Origin: Owenia fusiformis
Lineage: Eukaryota; Annelida; Polychaeta; Sabellida; Oweniidae
Assembly: GCA_903813345.2 (NCBI GenBank)
Contig: CAIIXF020000008.1
Coordinates: 20,258,822-20,322,821, forward strand
Length of the DNA stretch: 64,000 bases
Direction of reading: 5' to 3'
The notes below the pieces were generated by a model that saw nothing but the letters and a program-made list of their open reading frames with translations, did no database searches and was not told the origin of the DNA. Below are positions 37,201 to 48,103 of the stretch, piece after piece; the stretch's first letter is position 1; each line of letters begins with the position of its first letter. Both the position numbers and the translations under genes were made by a program.

Positions 37201-40200
37201 CATTCGTTTTCGAATTTGCATAGAGTTGCTCAACATCAGATCAGTGAATGCCCATTAACACAACGATTGAACATTTAATTGTTGAGATGGACAACAACGT
37301 CCAATAAAGGTGCGATGCAGCTATAATGCCAAATATACATTTACTGCCCAAATCTACTAAGCAATGAAAAATATTTCTTTTATAGGAAGAATCACGGCGC
37401 ATGCCTTATCATAGTCAAACACATTGCCACTATTAAAAATGCGTCTCTGGTTGTACGGATTTCATTTCAGTGATTTCATTATTATTTTTTTCAGCCTGTT
37501 TGGATTTGGCATTTATGATAGACGTATCTTGCTCCGTAGATAATGACGACATGGAAAGGGCAGTTGACTTCGCCAAAACTGTCCTGAAAAATTTGAATAG
37601 CGCAATGACGGCAAGTCGTTTGGTTACTGTAGAAACAATATCGAATTTGAGGACTTTAATAGTCAGTGAATAAAAACGCTTGGTGTCAGTGTGAATATAT
37701 ACACGGGGTACCATCGAATAATTTTGGCAACGTACCGGAGAACGACATTTTACTAAGAAATGGCAATAATTTAGCACAATATATTTTTTAACTAGAGTTC
37801 TATTTTGATTTTGACAAAAGTAAGTATTCCATGCAATAACTATTTCATTCATGAGTTTGTAGGAATTCTGTTGGAACCCAGTTCTGATCAAGTACGAAGT
37901 TATTGAAATCGGCGCAGATGGACTTTACTCCGAAAGATGGTTTTTCGATTATAACTTTTCACAACATTTAAGTATAGACTTTTGAAAAAAGTACAGAATA
38001 GTCCTTATACTTTTGAATAATTCTGTAATCACTGATTCACACGACTCTGATTTGTTTAATTAAAAAAAACGTTTTAAAAACATTACTTAGGAACGTAACC
38101 GGAGCTGGGAACGTAACCGGAGCAGATCAGTTGAATTATTTAATCAAAAAAAATAAAATATATGATTTAAAGCATATACTAATTTAAAAACATAGGGGAT
38201 TGTTCGAATGCGTATTTATTAATATATATGCTTTAAATCATATATATATATTTTTTAAATTATATAATTCAACTGATCTGCTCCGGTTACGTTCCCAGCT
38301 CCGGTTACGTTCCTAAGTAATATTTTAAAACTTTTTTTTTAATGAAACAAATCAGAGTCGTGTGAATCAGAAATAACAGAACTATTCAATAGTATAAGGA
38401 CTATTCTGTACTTTTTCCAAAAGTCTATACTTAAATGTTGTAAAAAGTTATAATCGAAAAACCATCTTTCGGAGTAAAGTCCGACTGCGCCGATTTCAAT
38501 AACTTCGTACTTGATCAGAACTGGGTTCCAACAGAATTCCTACAAACTTATGAATGAAATAGCCATTGCATGGAATACTTACTTTTGTCAAAATCAAAGT
38601 AGAACTCTAGTTAAAAAATATATTGTGCTAAATTATTGCCATTTCTTAGTAAAATGTCGTTCTCCGGTACGTTGCCAAAATTATTCGATGGTACCCCGTG
38701 ATATAGGCTACATTTGATTCCATATTCTGTTAAAACATTAATTTTTTAGCCAATTTTATCAGGTAATAACAGACGATCATTAACATTAACTGTTCAGTCA
38801 CACACAGGCAACGAATATTTTAGCCCTACACGAATTGTACATGCTAATGGAATGGAAATGAAGGATTTCAACGGTTTGAAAAATTCGATGCAAGTACACG
38901 TAAACGGAATGGGTCGAATCATCATGGATCATGATTCGACCCATTCCGTATTAACACGTAGAGTATCATCGAGTTTAAAAAAATGTTGAAATCGTATATT
39001 TGGCGATATAACGAACCAATTTGACATGCTCGGTTCGTAAAGGACTAACGTATCCGTCGCCGGCAAGTGAAATCGGTTTCAATAGTTTCAACTTTTGTCA
39101 TCTTTTCACGTTTTTGCGAATGTAAACAAAGGAGCTTGGCTCCCTAAGGCTTTTTCATTCTTCTATCAACAGAGATGTATTTGGTGTCTCTAGAAAGTAG
39201 AATCGGTTCCCTTGAGCATGTGCTATACAGTATCGTCGCCCAAACTTGCTATGAAGCATAATCCCCATTCCCGTGTAAGGTCACGACCTTTTATAAATGG
39301 TATGTGTTACGCGGTAAACACGATACAAAAATATGCCATATTCCGCAACGAATATGGCATTTCACTTGCGGTGTATGACAGATTCAGCTGCGGTATATGG
39401 CATACACACTAACCAATGAGAACGTGATACGGAAGTACGCAAATGTCAATTGCATCGATTGAACGAACAAGTTAAACTTTATAAAGTATTATAATGATTA
39501 CTGAATCAACAGTACTGTGTATCGAATATATTAACTTAGCAGATGTATCAGTCACGAATCTCATGTAATAAACTCACTCAATCAATCCAGGATTCATATA
39601 TTAGTACTCGACGCACTAACTTTATTGGTAATCCTGCGTAGTTTTACATTTAGAGTCGACTCTCGCAACCAATCAAATCAAGGCTTTCTGTATCACGTTT
39701 TCACCTGCGGTATATGCCATATTCACCTGTGGTATATGCACTGTTCCACAACTGGATGACTCTAACTGCAGTTAGCTTCATTCAAGATGGTTGCCGAGAT
39801 TCTTTCGTTTTCGATAAACCTCCGATTTCAGCTAAACTAAGTTGAATCTTGATTCTAAAAGTTTCGCCATGCAAATTAATAAAACTATGATTGTATTCAA
39901 CCACAAATGAATGCTCTAACACCCATAATATTAGAGAATTTTAAAGAAAACGACTTCACTTAGAATGACTCTAACTGAAGTTGATGATCTACGCCATCAT
40001 GACGTCATCATCAACTTCAGTTAGAGTCATTCTAAGTGAAGCCGTTTTCTTTAAAATTCTCCAATATCGCGGTTGTTTGAGCATTTATTTGTGGTTATTT
40101 ACCATCGTAGCTTTATTAATTTGCATGGCGAAACATTTGGAATCCAGATTCAACTTATTTTAGCTGAAATCGGAGGTTTATCGAAAACGAAATGATCTCG

Positions 40201-42471
40201 GCAACCATCTTGAATGAAGCTAACTGCAGTTAGAGTCATCCAGTTGTGGAACAGTGATATGGCATATTCCGCAAGTGAGTATGACATATTCCGCAGGTGA
40301 GTATCGGATATTCACTGAAATCAATGTATCGCATATTCACTGCGGAATATCGCATACTCACCTGCGGAATAAGCCATATTCCGCAGGTGAGTATGGCATA
40401 TTCACCCGTATCACAAATACCGCGCAACCATGAATATATGCCATATACCGCGTAACAGTATGTTTCATTCCGTATTAATGTAGACAAAACCACTAATAAC
40501 ACCAGTTTGTATACTACAGGGTATATATCTAAGATTTAATTAATGCTTCATCTCTTTAATTTATAGGAAGATCGAGACACAACAGTTCGGGTTGCAGTGG
40601 GGATATTTATTGATCGAGTACATAAAATATTTTACCTGAATGAATACACAGAAAATGAAGTCGCCATCATGGATGCTTTAGAAGCCGCAAAACAAAAACT
40701 CAAACCGGAAATCATGAAGTGTAAAACAAACACACATTACGCAATAAATGCCCTGAATTCAGAGTATTTTCAAGAAGCAAATGGTGATAGAGACAATGCA
40801 AAGTACCCGAATGCCGCAGTTATAATCACTGATGCAAGAACAATGTCCAGGAAGGCAGTTAACAATGGTCATCTTGGAAGATATTTAGATGACGCCAGAA
40901 ACTTGGAGAATGTACTCTACACTGTTCTTGTGGAAAATAAGTAAGAATTTTTGTACCTCCGTCCTTTATGCGGTCAAAAATAATTAATTCACACATAGTT
41001 AGGCAAGGTGTGTCCAAATCGAGCCAATCAGAACACACTATTTCGCGTAACTTCATTCCATTATATAACCAATAACAAACTCAAGGTCACTAGTTAAGCG
41101 GTTGTCATGGTGATGACGGGACTCTACAAATTGAAATTAATACTTTGCCAGGTTTTGCCAAGGGAAATGTTTCAAAAAATTTCTGGGGGATTCACATTTC
41201 CTAACTTTCAACCAAAATCACTTAAAAAATTGATATGGCGTGATCAATTGTACTTACTGTTCCAAAACGGAACGTCAATGTAACAAAATGGATAAACTTG
41301 GAAACGGATACTTAAACGTCAAGTTGCAGATAATAATTTGGCACAAAGCTGGGAAATACAGTCAAGCTTTACATTATCTATGAGAATTTACTTGAAAGAT
41401 GACATATTTTGTTTATGAGAAATGGCATGATATTAAATTGAAAAAGTACTCATGGTAAAAGATGTCTGAAATCACTTTACTTGCCATAATATACCTGGTC
41501 CGTTGTGTATTGTTTTTGGCTCGCCCTGTACATACAATTTAGCAACTGTTTTGTAATAATAATTACAGTCGTAACAAGCCTCCGTTGGATGATGCTCTGT
41601 TGACTGGAAATGATACAAGCAAACTGTTTGACATACGAACTGGCAATGACAATGCCGAAGCTGTTCGTTTAGCAAACGTTCTAAAGGTCAACACTTGTCC
41701 ATTCGATCCAGAACGTGCTGAAAAGGACGGTATGTATTAAATTGGTGTAATACAATCATCAATAGTGTGTTGTTCTTAACTATACAATGTTTTGTATTTC
41801 AAACATCGAACTATTTGATCATTTTAGTTTGCGCTGACATCATCTTTGCAATAGATGTCTCATGTAGTATTACGTCCGAAGACAAAGATCTGTCCACATA
41901 TGTAGCAAGTGAAGTATACAAGAAGGTATTTGCTGAGACCAGGAATTATGGAGTTGGCACATCTCTCCTTGTATTTGATAATCACACGAGAGTATCTTTC
42001 CTCAAATCTAATACAGACCCACTATTTGATGACTTCGTTGCGCTAATACGTGGTGCTGATGTTTCAAATCATGCTTGTCGGACAATGCCAGAAAAAATGT
42101 TTCAAAAGGTAGATGACTTAGAGCTCGACCAGCAATCAGAGCCAGATCCAGATAAACCAAACAGATCAATCGCAATAAACATGGTCCTGTACTCTGATGG
42201 TATGACGGCTCCTATAAATAGAAGAGGGAAAACAATCATTGGCGCCGATGCTTTTAAAAAGAAACTTGGCACAGAACTACTCTTGGTCAAGCTGAAAAAC
42301 AATCGTGGCAAGGACGGAAATAGTGAGTTTACCAGGGTTCCAACATCTAAAGATGCTCACTTGTTTCCTCAGAATGGGTTTCTTAATGATGCCAACAAGG
42401 ATATAGTTGCACAAGATATTGCAGACCTGATAATTGCTGGTCTTAATTGCCCAGAGGAGGACAAAAAATAA
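34215..42471 (+). CDS. Secreted protein with two VWA domains (VWA gene B)
   Basis: Coding exons: 34215-34350, 37495-37610, 40567-40940, 41569-41729, 41828-42471, joining to 476 residues with the same phases as gene A. Residues 1-22 form a signal peptide. A Pro/Gly-rich stretch follows (PPDGGPPGGGPPGGG), absent from gene A. VWA1 has DVSCS at 55-59, Thr in KTNTHYAINAL (138-140) and Asp in VIITDAR (173). VWA2 begins VCADIIFAIDVSCS (DVSCS 272-276) and has CRTMP and YSDG loops, ending GLNCPEEDKK. The intron after exon 37495-37610 has a GC donor (ACG|GCAAGT) where gene A has GT. VWA2 of A and B is almost identical at its start (ITS-DKDLSTYVASEVYKKVF), pointing to a fairly recent duplication or gene conversion. 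Function is inferred as metal-dependent ligand binding in a secreted matrix; a mussel PTMP1-like role is possible. Confidence 0.88.
34705..35175 (+). repeat. Dispersed repeat with G-tracts, copy in VWA gene B intron 2
   Basis: It runs from GCCCGGTGATGGGAG through G-runs at 34736 and 34978, with the words AAAATTCAACAAATCTTGAAG and GTCTTTAAGGTGGATGG, to a C-run near 35165. A partial direct copy is at 36069-36340, and part of it appears reversed at 22283-22398. The two direct copies flank the 181-bp triplication. Confidence 0.7.
35293..35836. repeat. Three apparently identical 181-bp tandem units
   Basis: Units start at 35293, 35474 and 35655 (ATAGAGGAGTAACTTATC) and end CTTTCAAGT. By eye they are identical, so the triplication is very recent, being homogenised, or an assembly artefact. 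Confidence 0.93.
36069..36340 (+). repeat. Second direct copy of the 34705 repeat
   Basis: AAAATTCAACAAATCTTGAAG to GAACTCAGTAA matches 34766-35052 with scattered differences and shorter G-runs. Confidence 0.8.
36343..36412 (-). repeat. Single reversed unit of the 127-bp repeat at 1-450
   Basis: The reverse complement reads AGTTCAAATCTGACTATAG, GATTTGACCTTCAATGACAT and TCTCAAGGTCAAAAAGA, the core of the 1-450 array. Confidence 0.8.
37702..38700. mobile_element. 999-bp palindromic (foldback) element with ATATA duplication
   Basis: Arms of ~490 bp mirror each other with few differences. The termini are CACGGGGTACC and GGTACCCCGTG. ATATA lies directly on both sides (37697-37701, 38701-38705), a 5-bp target duplication. 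The same open frame (starting MIRTGFQQNSYKLMNE) appears on the minus strand in the left arm and the plus strand in the right arm; that is a consequence of the palindrome, not a gene. It sits in the large GC-AG intron of VWA gene B. Confidence 0.88.
39280..40480. repeat. Cluster of GTATATGGCATATTCCGC motifs in both orientations
   Basis: A ~26-bp motif combining ATGGCATATTC, CGCAGGTGAGT and CGGTATATG recurs directly and inverted at about 39290-39420, 39695-39738 and 40257-40480. The 39739-40256 palindrome is inserted within it. Confidence 0.75.
39739..40256. mobile_element. 518-bp palindromic element with ATATG duplication
   Basis: CACTGTTCCACAACTGGATG at the left is exactly mirrored by CATCCAGTTGTGGAACAGTG at the right, and the ~250-bp arms stay complementary to the centre near 39998. 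ATATG flanks both ends (39734-39738, 40257-40261). It shares CAC...GTG termini and a 5-bp ATATR duplication with the 37702-38700 element, though the internal sequences differ. Confidence 0.88.
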
Positions 42472-42568
42472 AACTGATAGGGATAGAGTGGACAAAATCC
42501 ACCTCAGTTCGTTTCAAGATCAAACTATGAAGAAGACATCATTAACCTATTTTATCAAATAGCTTGTC

Positions 42569-42574
42569 AATAAA
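42569..42574 (+). promoter_or_regulatory. VWA gene B polyadenylation signal
   Basis: AATAAA about 100 bp after the stop codon, in GTCAATAAATGAGATAAATC, similar to the gene A context. Confidence 0.7.
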
Positions 42575-42696
42575 TGAGATAAATCATAAATATACGTATA
42601 TTTTGTTGATAAAAAGTGAATAGTACATTGTGAATATACTTGTAGACCAGGCCACATTGAAAACCCCGAGTCAATTGCAAAACCTAGCTAATTGTA

Positions 42697-42850
42697 CGAG
42701 GGTTGTCCAAGAAGTAATGCACTATATGCTCTAACTTTCTTCAATATTCTTTATATGTATAATCAGCATCATACATCATTTTAAGTCTTAAAATGGTTGC
42801 TCTATAGTAACACGGGAGCAGGGGTGGGCGGTGCAGGTACAACTTTTTCT
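42697..42850. mobile_element. Solitary mariner-like end
   Basis: TACGAGGGTTGTCCAAGAAG followed by TAATGC resembles a mariner inverted-repeat end, and the adjoining TGGTTGCTCTATAGTAACAC fits a mariner 5' UTR. No matching right end or transposase is visible. Confidence 0.5.
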
Positions 42851-43610
42851 AATCATGAAAAGCTTCAAAGTGTTATTATATTATTTCTTTCTTTTAAATG
42901 ATCAAAATGTTTGGGATATTGTTTTTATTCAGCATGATGTTCATCAAGTACAAATTATGACAGTAATAATGACCAAGTATAGGGTGTGACGTGAAGTCAT
43001 AAAACGTCAACATTTGCATTTGTAAAACATCTAGACAAATCGACCTTTGTATCATTTTATAAATTATCAATGGTTCGAAAGATGTCCCTTTGTACTTCAT
43101 AAAGCTGGATTTTACTGAAAAAATAGAAAGAATACCTCTAGAATGGCCTACATGGGGGAGGGTCAGGTGCCTTGAATGGACATTTTATGGTCGAGTCTCA
43201 TTTTCAAAAGAATGCCCAATTTAGGAGAAAATTTACCTTTTTGAAAAATGGGCCTCAATATTTGACAGAACTTAGATTTTGAACCCAGACTTTAATATAT
43301 GGGGATTTTAAACATTTTTTGGCCGCACAGGCTGGCTATATCAAATTTAAACGCTAACATAAGCCAAATGACGATCGGTTTAAGTTATCCAGGAAAACGT
43401 GAGTCATTGTATTTAGATCAGGGCATGTAGCTCAACGATGCCATATGGACAACTAATCAAAATGAATAGAATGCAACAACTGTATCAAAGTGATTCCGAT
43501 TACCGTGACAATATTTCAGGAAACAAAAAAGCATCCATATGGTTTTGTCTTGGGCAGATTTTAAATTTGTTAATATAATATTAGCCTACACCTAATAATG
43601 AGCCCTTGTG

Positions 43611-43750
43611 ATTGGTCAATCATACTTTCCATTGTAATGTACGCCATAGATTGGTCAATATTAGGTTACCTCTACTACACTGGTGATCTACTCGATTACG
43701 CTGGTTACCGAAACGACCCGTTTTGGTAACAAAATATCGGAACCTCGAAG
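43611..43750 (+). promoter_or_regulatory. CCAAT-containing promoter-like segment
   Basis: GATTGGTCAAT occurs twice (ATTGG at 43611 and 43650), and a donor-like CTCGAAG|GTAAGA follows at 43750, echoing the promoter/first-exon layout of the two VWA genes. There is no clear TATA box and no coding exon downstream, so it may be chance or a dead paralogue's promoter. Confidence 0.25.
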
Positions 43751-44044
43751 GTAAGATTTTTCTTTTTTCCTTATTCCACGCGTTGTAGGTAAAATTCCCA
43801 TGACATTTGAATTTCGAAAAACGGTTAAGATCTGCATTTCTAACCGATTCCGTTTACGTGACTTAAGTGAAGTATTAAATTGACGATTCTGTTGTCTTCT
43901 GAACTATTTGTTCGCAAACATGTACATTTTCGTAAGCATATGATACTGACACACGTTTGTAATAAAAATGTCGTGAGAATTCTCCCCACAACGCGTGAAA
44001 TAAGGAAAAAAGAAAAATCGTACCTTCGAGATTCCGACATTTTG

Positions 44045-44240
44045 TTACTGGCAAGGAGTATTGGCAGACATTATTCAAACCCGATACTCAGTTGCCCGGC
44101 ACAATTTAGTAAACATATTTCTAGAAAATTCCCTTTTGACCAAGGATTTCGTTAGAAGATGTTCATTGCTCATTGGCAGTTCTTGTCTTCAAAATATGAG
44201 TAATAACGGAGTATCGAGTTTGAATAATGGGTTCCTCATT
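44045..44240. mobile_element. MITE related to the one in VWA gene A
   Basis: ACATTATTCAAACCCGATAC at the left and GTATCGAGTTTGAATAATG at the right are inverted. The left arm matches 17998-18040. Confidence 0.7.
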
Positions 44241-44324
44241 GATTCATGGTGTAAAGCTAAATCACAACATGATCCGACCAGCCATTCTTATCGAGCTACC
44301 ATATGCACAGGGTGTGTAGGAATC

Positions 44325-44730
44325 AAGCGTGACAGTTCAACGCGCAGGGTAAGGTAATTAAAATACGAGGGTGGTGAAATTTGAGCAAACTGATGTTTAC
44401 ATCGTTTCAGAAAGATCTGGTCTTGTTTCTAGATCTTTTTATATGTAAATGTCTAGACAGTGAATTTGACTAAGTGAATTTCATAATTACATCTACAAAA
44501 ACTCAGAATGTAGTTTACGGTATAACGCGAGGTAATGGTACAACACATGGAATTTGAATAATTTCATAGTTAAACTTACACAGACTGCGAATATAGTAAA
44601 CGGTATAACGCGCAATTATAAAGATATCTAGAAACTAGACCAGATCTCTGAGACAATGAAAACATCAGTTTGCTCAAATTTCATCATCCTCGTGTTCTTA
44701 CTCCGCGCGTTCGACTATCACGCTTAATTT
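44325..44730. mobile_element. ~400-bp palindromic element
   Basis: AAGCGTGACAGTTCAACGCG is mirrored by CGCGTTCGACTATCACGCTT. Inner arm words such as GAGCAAACTGATGTTTACAT and AAACATCAGTTTGCTC are also mirrored. The centre has a short direct duplication around GTATAACGCG. Confidence 0.72.
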
Positions 44731-44739
44731 GGTACAGCC

Positions 44740-46850
44740 CCTGTGATATGGATCTTTACGTCAGTCAGGAATACAACAATTTTTGTAAATATTCGAATAA
44801 ATTATGATATATTTTTATTTCCATTGAACATATTAATACACTCTAGACCATGAAAATATAAAAATCAGGAATTCCTTATATGGCATTTTACTTGTTCACT
44901 GTGCATCTCCATGGTTACACGACTAGAAGACAAGACAGGCGAATTAAATAGGTTCTGAACATAATTGCATATTATCAAAAAGATATTCGAGGAGATAAAG
45001 AAATCTTTACACGAACGTCCAAGCAATGTGCGTGATTGACTTGTATACAACAGCGCCATCTATATGTCGCTACATTCTACACTCCTATATTATGGCCATC
45101 TTTTCTAAATCTCACTATAGCTAGCATTCATCTGAAGCGTTGGTTGAAATCTGGGCGTTGGCGTTTCGTGTTGCATTTGCAGGTGAGTATTTTCCAGAAC
45201 GCTCGGCGGAAATTTGCGTTACACAAAGCGTAGCAGAGTGGATTGATGGTGCTGTTTATGTAACACAGCCAATAGCCTACAAGTAGAAAACATACACTTT
45301 TTAAGGATCAACTGTTTATAAGTTTGATAAAATAGTAATGTCGGAAATCAAATTATATTAAGTTTAAAATTATATAAAGTCGTACATCTATATATATAAT
45401 ACTTAATATTCTTCTATTTATACATTTATCCAAGTCTTTAATACAATATTTCAACAGAATCAACTTTCAATTATAACATCACGAATCACGTTATCCGGAT
45501 AAATCGTGCATTACATATGAGCTTCTCAATGCATGAATATTTTGTAGTTTGGTCATCTAAGAGAGCTCAGGTTCTAGGCGTTTTATATGTTTCATCTCTG
45601 CTCATAGTTCATCTAATCGAGGTCGCAAAATGTTTGATGGTGATATTATAACGCCTTATGATTTAATGTACAAGACTAGGGACATAAAATGCTCCACACT
45701 TATTGACAGTTGCAACACCTACATGTACCAACATATGACCTCATATAAAAGCTCATAACATCAAAGCATATAACTAATGAACTAAAAACTGAAAAGCTTG
45801 CCTGTAAACATGGTAAATGTGAACGAATAGTCAATGCTAAGGATAGTGCCTCGAAACAGGAGTCGTGAATGCTTTGGGACTAGATGAATGGCAATACGGA
45901 AACGTTTGCGCATGTAAGCCAACATATATACGGGTGCGGTATTTGGCTAGTTTCATGTTCTACTCAACCCTAGCAACTTAGTCTTCTCCTAGCCTTCTCC
46001 TTGCATGTCTGTTCATTCAAGTGTGGCCAAAACAGTTCATTCTAACATTCACTATTTCGTAATCTAGACCATAAATTGCTTTAGTTATAGTCTCAAGAAT
46101 TAGAAGAATAAAAATGTTGGAAGAAATCTTTTAAACAGCATGCCAATGTTTTCCAAGAAATCCGAATTTTATTTTTTGAAAAAGGAATTGAAATTTATAT
46201 CTGATCAAATATAGAAACTGTAACTCTTCAATTTGAAGCGATAACCTGAATAATCGAATGATTATCCTGAAATGAAGACCGAATTGTTGAACTTTTTAGA
46301 AAATAGACATGACATGGAATGAAGAGAGGAAAACATATAAATTTTTGCAATGTTTTCGAAACCCACCCTCAGATCACATCTAACCCTTCTAGTGTCTCTA
46401 ATATAGATATATCACTGAAATAAAACGTATAAGCCGTCATCCGTCATTCGGAACATGAACATTCGGAAATTAATCAGCTTTATAGAGCACTCTTCAGTGT
46501 AACATCTATAAACTGGAGCCTGTGACATTTAAAATTACTAATTTCTTACAGAGAGGAATTTATCAAATATTCTTCAATCGAACTGACAGGCTCTCCAGAA
46601 AACATGCGTAACGAATGCCAATATGTTTGAGAAAGTTAATAATAATTGCATAATACATTATTGCAATTAGTGTACTAACGTGGATGCGGTAGTTCGTTCA
46701 TGAAACATTATCAATGGTTTTTTTAGATCAAGTCCCTTGTTTCTTTCCTGTGTTTCAGATTGGGATAAACCTAATATGATCTATTCCATTAGGTAAACAC
46801 AGGAGCACATAATGTTCACATAGGAAGCGGTAAATCTAATATGTTCAAAA
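44740..46850. other. Intergenic DNA, nothing recognised
   Basis: No convincing exon, array or inverted-repeat element. Confidence 0.45.
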
Positions 46851-46859
46851 AGGTGCGAA

Positions 46860-47290
46860 CTCTACCTATTTTTATTGAAATCACTTTTAGGCCACCAAAA
46901 ATTAATCAGCTTTTTTACCATGTAACATGTGTGAAAATTCGAAGTAAATCCGTCAAGTGGTTTTCCTGGAATCGCGATAACAAGATTTATCTAAAAACTT
47001 CCAAGATGGCCGCCAGAATGCAAGATGGCCGCCAAAAAGTTAATCAGCTCAACTTCTTACTATGTAACATGTGAAAAAATTTGAAGTAAATCCATTGGAT
47101 GATTTTCCTGGAATCGCGATGACAAGATTTATTCAAAAACTTCCAAGATGGCCGCCAGAATGCAAGATGGCAACTGAAAAGTTAATCAGCTCTAGAACTT
47201 CATACCATATAATATGTGTTAAAACTTGAAGTAAATCCGTGAAGTGGTTTTCTTGGAATCGTGATGACTAGAAAGTGAGACGCCGCCCGT
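46860..47290 (-). repeat. Reversed array of the ~145-bp repeat
   Basis: About three units with GTAAATCCGTCAAGTGGTTTT, CAAGATGGCCGCCAGAATGC and AAGTTAATCAGCTC are the reverse complement of the 3118-3690 family. It ends in a CCGCCCG-rich stretch and a TACCTTTTTAGGTA palindrome near 47325. Confidence 0.8.
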
Positions 47291-47539
47291 CCGCCGCCCG
47301 CCCGTCAAGCTGACGACAATATCGTACCTTTTTAGGTACGGTAAAAAATCAATCCGATGGGCTGGATGACTTGTCATTTGAGCATTAGGCAAGGCATTTG
47401 CCAGTAGTTTTATTTACGAAGGAACATTTATTTGTTTTAACTATTTTCGGGGCTGTAAACAATTGGAATATTTTAAGGTATAAATGCAATACTTTCCGAT
47501 TTCAATTTTGATACCAGCATTACGCATACCGAAATGCTT

Positions 47540-48103
47540 AACATACTTTAATGCGATCAATATACGTAAAATCCTCACTAAACGTTTATAAACATGTTAA
47601 AACGAATTGGGGTCTTGAACGTTACGTGCACATTTCAAACGATTTTAGACTTGCTGTTTTAAAGTTTCGAGCTAGGACAGGATGTTTCATGGTTGGTGAA
47701 GATTGGGCCAAGGTGATGGATTATGCAAATTTTGTAATTCAGGGATTGATGATCTTTCCCACCGCTTACTGTTATGTCCATATTTCACCTCCCATCGTTC
47801 TGTCTTATTTTCTAACTTAAAGAGTGCACTTGAAGGCAATAATGAACATGTTTTTAACCATTTTATATCTCTTAATGTTCAGAGCTAATTACAATGGCTA
47901 CTGGGCAATGATATACATAGTATTTATGGGCACAAGTTTATAGAAGTATCAAACAATTTTTATCTAATGCATTTGTTTCACCCTAATCTCAATGATACCA
48001 CAAAATACCACAAAATATGTTTTGTATTTTATGTACATTTTTGTAAGAGCACCCAGTATTGGTGTGCCACCGTTTTAAAGGTGTAATAAATAAATAAATA
48101 AAT
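47540..48103 (+). pseudogene. 5'-truncated non-LTR retrotransposon (LINE) 3' end
   Basis: The first frame reads FRLAVLKFRARTGCFMVGED, then after a frameshift LCKFCNSGIDDLSHRLLLCP and FTSHRSVLFSNLKSAL. This CxxC-x(9)-H-x(4)-C type zinc knuckle is typical of the region after the reverse transcriptase in LINE ORF2. The element ends with an (AAAT)n tail at about 48087-48103. A 7-bp AAATGCT near 47532 and again after the tail may be the target duplication. Confidence 0.8.

Noticed and set aside
37433-38717. Two near-identical open frames on opposite strands, suggestive of a gene pair
   Set aside because: They are the mirrored arms of one palindromic element.
47551-47888. Two overlapping open frames as a possible small gene
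   Set aside because: Together they are a frameshifted LINE 3' coding fragment followed by an (AAAT)n tail.
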